Assembly (NCBI GenBank): GCA_009602725.1
Contig: WELB01000192.1
Location: 235,756-254,417 of the forward strand
Reading direction: 5' to 3'
Source of the DNA: Spirogloea muscicola
Taxonomy: Eukaryota > Streptophyta > Zygnematophyceae > Spirogloeales > Spirogloeaceae
Length of the DNA: 18,662 nt
The notes beneath the pieces were generated by a model, which was not told the origin of the DNA, made no database searches, and saw only the letters and a list, made by a program, of their open reading frames with translations. The translations under genes and the position numbers were made by a program. Each line of letters opens with the position of its first letter. The stretch's first letter is position 1. Below, in pieces: positions 1-7,481 of this stretch.

Positions 1-80
1 GGGGGGAGGGAGGGAGGGAGGGATGGGGGTGGAGGGAGAGGGAGAGGGAGGAGGGAGGAGGGAGGAGGGAGGCGGGGGGA
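1..80 (+). repeat. GGGA polypurine tract at the window edge
   Basis: Runs of GGGA/GGA units with many G3+ stretches; G-quadruplex potential. A donor-like GTGAGTGCG follows at 124, so an exon of a gene starting outside the window could end there, but nothing else supports that. Confidence 0.7.
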
Positions 81-861
81 GGAGCCACGGCGCCTCCTGA
101 GAGACCACTGGGCTTGGCGGAAGGTGAGTGCGAGGGCGTAGAAGGACCAGCTCTGAGTGCGGCGACGTGAGAGCTGCCATTACTAGGGACGAGCTAGGGA
201 GCGCAGGAAACGGATGCAAGCGAGCAAGCCGCAGAAGAGGCGGGGAACAGGCAGGTCGGCGAGAGGGCAAGGAGGGACGGACGAGGGAAGAACAGACTGT
301 TGCGCAGAGAGCTCATCGCTTGACGATCCTCACCTCGCAAGGAAGGAGTAAGTCTTCCAATCCAGCGAGCATCGGGCAGGGTGTAAGCGCTGCCAAGCAA
401 TCTTACTTGGTTTGGCTCAGCAGCGGTCGCAGACTATGCAATTTCCGGCTTGCATGCACACGGACTGGTGCCGCTGGGCATGCTGGAATGGAGCAAGCAA
501 GGGATGGCGCAAGCAAGCGAGTGCGATTTACAGCGCATGCGACTGAGCCCGCTCGGAAGCGAGTTGCAGGGAGGAGCCAAGCCTGAGGAGCTCCACTGAA
601 AGCAACCGTCTGCAGAGTCTGCGCCGCTTGCGCCCTGTTGCACCGTTCCAGCCGTGCAGCAGATGCAGCCTGATTAGACGATGTCTCCGTTTCCCACCTG
701 CGATGTGTCCTCATGCCTGCAAGATGTTGCGAGACGACGTCCACCCGTTCTTTGCGCCTGACCTCCATATGGCCTGTCACAGGGAGGGGAAATTGCTGTG
801 AGAGGTCCAAGGATCGACCTCACAGGATCGTTGCGTTGCATGCAGCGGCTGAATGGTTTAG

Positions 862-913
862 AAAGCAATTGCTCTCCCACAAAGAAAGAGGGCTGGCAAA
901 GCCAGCCCAAAAA
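862..913 (-). repeat. Hairpin-bearing dispersed repeat, copy 1 (inverted)
   Basis: On the minus strand it reads TTTTTGGGCTGGCTTTGCC and continues to GTGGGAGAGC, matching the plus-strand copies at 1501 and 2947. It contains a perfect 8-bp stem with a 3-nt loop at 890-908: GGGCTGGC, AAA, GCCAGCCC on the + strand. A weaker relative may lie just upstream (about 779-815). Confidence 0.6.
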
Positions 914-1440
914 GAACTGTCACTCAGCGCCCAGCTGCACGCCTTGTTCCCTGATCCGCATCAAACAAGGCATCAAGTCACCACGAGCGTTTGATTGGAA
1001 GTAAAGTCTGACAAACGATGGAACTGGCAGATCAGTGTTGCATTTCAAGTCCTTCAGTAGTAAGGACGACATCTGACTGACACACCAACAACAGAGGGTA
1101 TATCACTTTAGGATGATATTCGCTTACTGCATTGCACCTGAAGCCTTGATATGTCATCATCCGCTTTTTATGTGCATGCGCACCACCAGCATCAAGCCGC
1201 TGATTCAGATTGCAGCAAGCAACAGCCCTCCACGTCTCATTCAAGAAGCAAGCATGAGCAGTGACAACTCTCCAGCCGGAATAGCAGTAGAGCCAGCTGA
1301 TCATGATGGTGTTCGGCCGCTGCCTGATTGTGCTGCACACAAAGGGCACCGACAGCGATGGGCAGATGTTGTCTTCTCACAGCCATTGCCGCAAATGACA
1401 AAAAATTGGAACAGCTGTTGGCTTCGGCCCTTTCCGGCCC

Positions 1441-1490
1441 CTTTGTACCTCCTGGCCGTTTGACCCTTTGTACCTCCTGGCCGTTTGACC
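1441..1490 (+). repeat. Perfect 2 x 25-bp tandem duplication
   Basis: The unit begins CTTTGTACCTCCTGGCCGTT. The two copies, 1441-1465 and 1466-1490, are identical, pointing to a recent slippage or duplication. It lies directly before a hairpin-repeat copy. Confidence 0.95.
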
Positions 1491-1500
1491 CTTATTCAAC

Positions 1501-1556
1501 CTTTTCTGGGCTGGCTTTCACAGCCTTTGCCCCCTTTGGAAGAGCCACTTCTCAAC
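1501..1556 (+). repeat. Hairpin-bearing dispersed repeat, copy 2
   Basis: TTTTCTGGGCTGGCTTTCAC followed by AGCC, TTTGCCCCCTTTGG and AGAGCCAC. Stem GGCT/AGCC at 1513-1516 and 1522-1525. It matches the copy at 2947 at most positions over about 50 bp. Confidence 0.7.
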
Positions 1557-1740
1557 ACTGAGTACAGAGGCCGCTCAGACCGCAAATCTTACTCAGGCCT
1601 GCAAGCAGCCTGCCCAGCCAAATCACCCCTCGAGTTGCCGGCAGCTGAATAGTCTGAATGAGTAGTAATTACGATGCTGGACTCTGCCTTCTCGCACTCA
1701 TGGCGCTTGCCCATTGATGCTCTTGGCGTGACGGTACAGG

Positions 1741-1790
1741 ATGCTCTTCGTGGCAAGGGGATGGCTGTGAGAGGCCAGTCCAAAAGGGAT
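1741..1790 (-). repeat. Hairpin-bearing dispersed repeat, copy 3 (inverted, diverged)
   Basis: On the minus strand it reads CTTTTGGACTGGCCTCTCAC, then AGCC, ATCCCCTTGCC and AAGAGC. It follows the same block order as the other copies but its stem is weaker. A short relative with AAGGACTGGCCTTTCAC may occur at about 18022-18044 on the minus strand. Confidence 0.45.
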
Positions 1791-2554
1791 GAACAGGGTC
1801 CGAGAGGGCCGGAAAGTGAGAGATACTTGTTGCCACTTCTGTTTAGGCGGTTGCTTATCTCTGATCACAAAATGCAGATCGGAAAGACTAGAAGGCGAAC
1901 AAACGTCGCCCTGTCGAATCCTGGGGACAATAAGGACCAGAAGTCTCCTAGTGAGCTTTTCTTCTCGCTCCATTGGGTGTCGCCCTCTGTTAGTGGGACA
2001 GACGACCATCAGCCCATATGCATGCCCGTTTGCATGTCTATGTCCAGGCACCTTAAGTGACTTAAGCTCTAAGAATGTTGTGCATCAAGTGTTGTTGGGT
2101 ATGTCAAATTGCATGAAGAATCTCATCAAAATTCCTGTCTGCTGCTTTCTGCTGGGGCTACACTGTACAGAAAGCGTAGCAACTATTTCTGCATGCATGT
2201 GCTGCTCATCTTGCGACTCACTGTCTTGCGCTTGTCCCCACGCAGATCCCTCCTTTAGCAGACTGTATGACATGACGGCCTGCTACAATTGAATTCCTGA
2301 ACAGGGTAGATTAGGCAGTGTTGCAAAAGCACGTTACATTCTCGTCCTTGACATGGCAGAGGTCTGCTCATTACCCAGCATCCCTCGGTGCAGACTAGCC
2401 CTACTCGACAATGGAACGTCCCACCTAGTCTATAGTAGCTGCGAGTTACTCCGACTTGCTGCTGCTCACTCGTGGGTACCAAGCTTCCATCTGCGGTTGT
2501 CTCGTGCTAGCTGCGTGTTTTCTCTTTACGGCACCTTTGGCTCTTTGGACCTTG

Positions 2555-2605
2555 TCCATTCTTTCTCGGCTGGCCTTTCCGAGCCCCTACCCTCTGTGGG
2601 CAAGA
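2555..2605 (+). repeat. Hairpin-bearing dispersed repeat, copy 4 (partial)
   Basis: TTTCTCGGCTGGCCTTTCCG followed by AGCCCCTACCC and TGTGGG. The left flank (CACCTTTGGCTCTTTGGAC) resembles the left flank of the copy at 3337, so the two may share a longer unit. Confidence 0.4.
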
Positions 2606-2696
2606 AATTTCTTCCAGTAGGATTTCTATGTCATATGTGGCAACCTTCGCCACGTCCATGACTCAAGGAGGCCCACTGGCCTGGATCTCGTTTCTA

Positions 2697-2721
2697 CATT
2701 GCATTGCATTGCACTGCATTG
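2697..2721 (+). repeat. CATTG pentanucleotide microsatellite
   Basis: About five units of CATTG, one reading CACTG. Non-coding context. Confidence 0.8.
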
Positions 2722-2946
2722 CTGTTGCTACTTGGTCCCTGGCAGCCTCGCAACCACGACTTGGCATAAGAGATACTAGGTGAGCGCCCGTGCAAGAATG
2801 GTCATCCCGAGGGTGCCACTATTTACAGCCTGACCTCGATTGTCTATAGATGGCGCCACAGTACCAGCGCTCACCTTTTCCACGTCGGCTGGGAACGACC
2901 TTCCTCATCCTCGGCACACTCACACAAACTCTAGTTGGAGTCAAAT

Positions 2947-3000
2947 GCTTCTCGGGCTGGCTGTTCACAGCCCTTGCCCCCTTTGGGAGAGCCACGTTCC
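2947..3000 (+). repeat. Hairpin-bearing dispersed repeat, copy 5
   Basis: CTTCTCGGGCTGGCTGTTCA, then CAGCCC, TTGCCCCCTTTGGGAGAGCC and ACG. Stem GGCTG/CAGCC with loop TTCA at 2959-2972. It is closest to copy 2. Confidence 0.7.
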
Positions 3001-3174
3001 AGTTGGGAGGAGCTGTCTTCCTTCTGCAAGCCCGGCAGGCCATGCCCAGCCGCCGTCACCTAGAAAAGGGGACTCTTGTGCTTTCGCCTGTGACAGCCGC
3101 TGCATGGTCGAGATTGAGCGCCCTTGAGCTACTTGTGGTGTCCCAGCTAGTGCTTGATGATGCTGTTACTTACA

Positions 3175-3202
3175 GTTGTTGCCTAGCCGTCTAGGCAACA
3201 AC
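3175..3202. repeat. Perfect 12-bp inverted repeat (hairpin)
   Basis: Arm GTTGTTGCCTAG (3175-3186), loop CCGT, arm CTAGGCAACAAC (3191-3202), with no mismatch. It lies about 340 nt upstream of the La start codon. It is not obviously related to the GGCTG hairpin family. Confidence 0.9.
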
Positions 3203-3543
3203 CGGTCACTGAGTGGCCATCCACAGCGGTCAGTCATAGCGGAAGGTTTGCTTTCGTGTTGACGTCTTCCCCTGGGCTTCGTCCATCTTTGTGGGGCTAC
3301 ACTTCCACAAGGGCCTTTGGCCTCGTCGGACTCGGGACTTTTCGGGCTGGCTGTTACACAGCCCTTGCCCCAATCCTCGCCCTCTACTGGAAAGGTAAAG
3401 GGGGTCTTTCTTCGTTTGAGAGGCCTGCTCGCTTACTGTGGGGCTTTGTTGAGGGCTTACCGGCGAATCGTCTCGGCAGAGGCGTATGCTTAACGACACA
3501 AGTCCATAAGCCCCCGCTCCGAGCCCCGAACCCCCCCGCCGCC
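3203..3543 (+). promoter_or_regulatory. Probable La promoter / 5' UTR
   Basis: The 340 nt before the La ATG contain one hairpin-repeat copy (3337-3380) and a C-rich run just before the start codon. I see no clear TATA box. The transcription start cannot be placed, and an upstream non-coding exon is possible. Confidence 0.35.
3337..3380 (+). repeat. Hairpin-bearing dispersed repeat, copy 6
   Basis: CTTTTCGGGCTGGCTGTTAC, then ACAGCCC and TTGCCCC. Stem GGCTGT/ACAGCC with a TAC loop at 3349-3363. It lies about 160-200 nt before the La start codon and so may be in the La promoter or 5' UTR. Confidence 0.65.
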
Positions 3544-3553
3544 ATGGCCGCCA

Positions 3554-3590
<37 letters not shown>

Positions 3591-6500
3591 GAAGGCACCG
3601 CCGAAGACAGCCTTCGACGAGGCCGAGGCCGCCAAGATCCTGCGCCAGGTGAGGCGCCGCCTGCGCCGACGACGGTGCCGTTGGCGGCGGCGGCTATGGG
3701 GGCTCTGATGGCAAAGCCATGACGGCGGCGGCGCAGGTGGACTTCTACTTCAGCGACAGCAATCTGCCGCAGGACCGCTTCCTGCGCGACAAGCTCTCCG
3801 AGCACGGCGGCTGTATCCTCCGCCGACCCTTAAACCCATGTGTATTAAGTGATCGATTGAGTGATGGAGGGCCTGAGTGGCAGGCAGGGAGGAGGAGGGA
3901 GAGTGGAGGAGGGAGGGAGGAGGGAGGGAGGCCGGGAGGAGGAGGGGTGGCGAGGCTGGCCGGCAGCTTGGGCTGGGAGGAGGGGGAAGGGGGAGCTGGC
4001 TCCGTAGCTGCTTCGCAGGGAGTGTGCAAAATATCTAATGTCTGCAATTACAAGACGAGGGACTGTGGAGGGAGGTGGCGAGAGACTGTGTAGAGCGCTA
4101 CAACTCCTCTCCTGAAATTTTGTGATCTCAGTCCCTCGTTTCATTGCTTATTATTCTTGACGCCGCCTCCTTCGATGCCGGCCGCCAGACGCGCCGCTGC
4201 GCCTGCTCTGCACCTTCTCCCGCATGCGCGCCATCATCGGGCTGCCCGACGACCAGGCGCCCGTGCCAGATGCCACAGTCGCAGCGGTCGCCGCCATCCT
4301 CAAGGACTCGACAACTGTGGAGGTTGACGAGGAAGGTGGGGCCCCCTCTCTCCTCCCTCTTCCCTTCCTCCTCGGTATTGCCAGTACCTGCTCCTCTCTC
4401 CACCTTCTGTCGCGCTTCATCCCACTTCCCTCTCTCCTCTTATCTCCACCCTCCTTCCTCACTCGACCTTCCCCGTCCTCTCCTCCCTCCTCCTGCCTGC
4501 CCACCTCTCTCTGAGAAACCCTCCCTCCTTGAAGGTGGGACGCCTGCCCTGACCATTGCCTTATCCGGCAGGCACGGCTGTGCGGCGCGCCGGCGGCGCT
4601 GCCATCCCCGACGAGGCGGCGGTGGCGGCGGACATGGACGGCCGCACGCTGTATGTGAAGCCGTTTGTGTGGAACTCTGCCATGGATGACATCTGCAACT
4701 TCTTTGCCGCCTACGGCACGGTGAGAGCGTCAACAACCACCGCTGCTTCCTGAGGGCATTCGTAAAGTCAGTGGTTGTCAGACTGCAGCCTCTTACAAGC
4801 TTGATGTGATCATCGAGTAGCTCAAATCTTGTGCCAGGTGAAGAGTGTCCGGTTGCGGCGGCGCCACGAGAGCAAGGACTTCGACGGCAGCGTCTTTGTG
4901 GAGTTTGCGACCGCCGCCGAGGCGGACGCCCTCCTCCAAGGCGCAGGGCTCGTGTACGACGGCGCCAAGCTGCACCTGGAGTTGAAGTGCGCTGTGAAAC
5001 CCCTAAAACTCCTTTGCCCTTCTCCTCCCTCCTCTTCCGCTCTCCTGCCTCCTCTCACGGCCCCATCAGCCGCCCTCCTTGACCCTCCTCCCTCTCTCCC
5101 ACTTCCAGTAACCGCCAATATCAGCAATGCTCATTTGCTACGTACTTGACAAAGCTTATTTAGCACTTGGTCCACTTTCCTCTAGAGGTTTTGTGTCTAT
5201 CTCGCTTGCTTGACTCAGCAGCATGGCCGGCCGCAGGAAGGACTTCGTGCAGCGGGAGGGTGACCACCCTCCGCCGGCGTCGTCGGCGCCAGGCGGCTCG
5301 GGCTACAACACCCGGTCCAGGTAACCGCTGCCACAGCGAGCGACCCAATCCACTAGCTGAGGCTCTTACATGTCAAACCACGGCATCAGCTTCCTCCCTC
5401 CACTGATGCTGCTGCTGCGGCAGGGTTGTCAGCGCGGTGCCCGCTGCGTCGAGTCTGGCGAAGGTGGCGGTCGAGGCGCCAGCAGCATCGGTAGAGGGCA
5501 TCCGGCACAGCTTCACTCCGGGCCTCATCCTACACCTCCAGATCCGCCACGAGGCAGCTGCTGAGGCGGGAGGCGCGGCGGCCTCTGTGGAAGGAGGCTT
5601 GGCTGGCGAGGTGAGAGGAGGTGCGGCAGAAGGAGCAGGGGCAGACTTGGCAGCAGCACCGAGGGAAGAGGGAGGTGGAGAGGAGGTTCTGGCAGCAGCG
5701 GAGGAAGGAGATGCAGAGCCGGCAGCTGCCGGGCCAGCTGTGGCGGCGGAGAGCACAGAGGTGGCCGCTGTAACGGAACGTGGCAACGGGGTGGAGGCCG
5801 AGGGCAGCGCAGGTGGCGAGGAGGCCGCTGCTGCTACTGGGGCCCCCAACAGCGAAGCGGCATCAGAGTCGGCAGTGGCAATGGCGGCGGAGACGGCCCC
5901 CCCGGCAACGAGCGCCGAGCCGGAGAAGGCTAGCAGTGAGCGGGAAGTGAGAGGTGGCGAGAGTGCCGCGGTCGTCGGAAGTGGCGAGGCCGAGGCGGTG
6001 CAGCTGTCGCGGGAGGACATAAAGGGCGCGCTTGAGCGCTATGGCGTCATCAGGGTAAGCCTTAGCATTATGGCATGCTAAATGACACTTGCCTAAGTGC
6101 AGCTGGCCTTCAAGAGCAAAGCCTAACTGCTGCGTCCTCCTCCTCACGCCAATGTCGATTGCAGTACATTGACTTCCGTCGTGGCGAGGACAGCGGGTAT
6201 GTACGCTTTGAGGACCCGGGTGCGGTCGCCGATGCTATGGCCAGCCCCGGTGGCGCCGACGGCTTCCATATCAAGGGCCACGTGGCGGCCGCGCGCAAGC
6301 TCGAAGGTGAGACGTGCCCGACGACTCCGGAGGGCGCGGGACTGAGCAGGTTGAAGTCAAGTCCAAGTCAAGCAGAGCAGGCGGCGAGACTAGGACTCAA
6401 TGCCGGACGCAGAGTGCTTGGCCAGGCCCATGATCCATCTCACACGAAACCTTGTCCTTAGCCTTACGTCCATGGCCTATCATGTATACAGTCATCTGGG

Positions 6501-7028
6501 ATTGACTTGGTGTCGGGCTGCTACTGGATTCCAGGTGATGAGGAGGCGGCGTACTGGGCCAAGGTGTGGGGCGAGCAGGACCGCCGGCGCGAGGCCGGGG
6601 GCACCTTCTCGGATCGCGGTGGCCGCCGTGGCGGCAGGTCTGTGGCACGCTTCCCACCTATTGCCTCCTCTGTGATGTTTTGCTGCTCGTTAAGTTTGCA
6701 TTAAGGTTAGGTTATGCATTAAGAGTAGGGCTGACTCTAGTATCACTTGAAGGCTCCTGAAGTAACATGTGGATGCAGGGGTGGCTTTGGCGGCCGCGGG
6801 CGCGGCGGCGGCGGGCGCGGCGGCCATGGTGGTGGCGGCTTTGGCGGTGGCAGAGGCGGCAGGGGCCGCTTTGGCGGCGGAGGTCGAGGTGGGCGATTCG
6901 GTGGCGGCCGTGGCCGCAGCTCAGACAGCAGAGGCGGCGGCGGCGGTGGCGGCAGTGGCGGCAACCACAAGCGATTCCGCGACAATGACGGAGGCGGCCG
7001 CGCCGCCAAGGAGGCCAAGGTGGACTAA
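3544..7028 (+). CDS. LA1: La protein (genuine La, LARP3 type), 10 exons, 611 aa
   Basis: Exons: 3544-3648, 3737-3812, 4189-4335, 4572-4720, 4838-4986, 5237-5320, 5424-6054, 6165-6306, 6535-6637, 6779-7028. All junctions are GT-AG, and the 1836 nt join into one frame ending in TAA. Domains: a Gly12 run (residues 5-16); a La motif at about 28-115 with Q35, Y39, F40, D48 and F50 in QVDFYFSDSNLPQDRFL; RRM1 at about 134-211 with RNP2-like TLYVKPF and RNP1 DGSVFVEF (175-182); an Ala/Glu-rich stretch at about 280-428; an xRRM2-type second RRM with YIDFRRGEDSGYVRF at 448-462; and an RGG-rich tail from about 520. The La motif-RRM1-xRRM2 order marks genuine La rather than LARP1/4/6. Family role: it binds 3' UUU-OH ends of Pol III transcripts (pre-tRNAs and others), protecting and chaperoning them, mainly in the nucleus. 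The start sits in a GCCGCCATGGCC context. Part of exon 7 (5611-6003) could instead be an in-frame intron, giving 480 aa. There is no transcript evidence. Confidence 0.9.
3813..4188 (+). other. La intron 2, with GGA-rich tract and repeat fragment
   Basis: This 376-nt intron splits codon 61 (Tyr) after its first base. It is the longest intron of the La gene. It holds a 19-bp exact match (3863-3881, gatggagggcctgagtggc) to the left end of the dispersed repeat at 9618, followed by a GGA/GGGA polypurine tract (about 3885-3980). The splice is supported because the La motif reads straight through it as HGGYAPLRLLCTF. Confidence 0.75.
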
Positions 7029-7481
7029 GTGACAGCCCGAGTGAATGCAAATCTGGGATCTGGAGTGTGTGTGCAGACAGCCAGGCTCAAAGCAACGTCC
7101 GGCGTCCACGATTGCCCTGCAGCAACTGGAGGAAGCAGAGTCCCATCCTACACACATTACCTTCACACTCATAGGCCCCTAAAGAGTGAATTTCTTCAAT
7201 CATACAGACTCGTTCACAGGCTCCAGGTATGTCGCTAGGGGCAATTCTTCTCAGTTGAAGTTTTTTGGTTACACTTCTCTCCCCCCTGTTACGGTAAGGT
7301 GAGGTGAATTAACACTTGGTGCCTCCTCATTACACGGGGGCTGCTCTCGCGCTCGTGTGGCTGTTGAAAGCCTCACAAGGGTGGGTGCAACATCTGGTCA
7401 GTACTAGAAGAGTGTGTAATTGTCCAATGGAGTAAAGGGATGTAAAGGTAAGAATTTCCAATGAGTGGGAAGAGATCTCCC
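7029..7481 (+). other. Convergent 3' region of La and the minus-strand gene
   Basis: This is non-coding sequence between the La stop and the stop of the minus-strand gene. Chlorophyte-type TGTAA polyadenylation motifs occur on the + strand at 7415-7419 and 7441-7445. On the - strand TGTAA occurs at 7334-7330 and 7273-7269. If these are used, the two 3' UTRs overlap. I see no other feature here. Confidence 0.4.

Larger units (their letters stand above)
81..2840. other. No supportable gene; repeat-rich non-coding stretch
   Basis: Open frames here are short, overlap on both strands, and show no recognisable domain or consistent splice structure. The stretch holds copies of the hairpin-bearing dispersed repeat, a 25-bp tandem duplication and a CATTG microsatellite (each listed separately). 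It may include distal promoter or remnants of mobile DNA. Confidence 0.5.

Noticed and set aside
890-908. GC-rich hairpin read as a bacterial-type terminator
   Set aside because: The genome is clearly eukaryotic, and the hairpin belongs to a dispersed repeat found in both orientations.
128-994. Open frames of 93-152 codons near the left end
   Set aside because: No domain, no consistent splice structure, composition like the surrounding non-coding DNA, and the frame at 713-994 runs through a hairpin-repeat copy.
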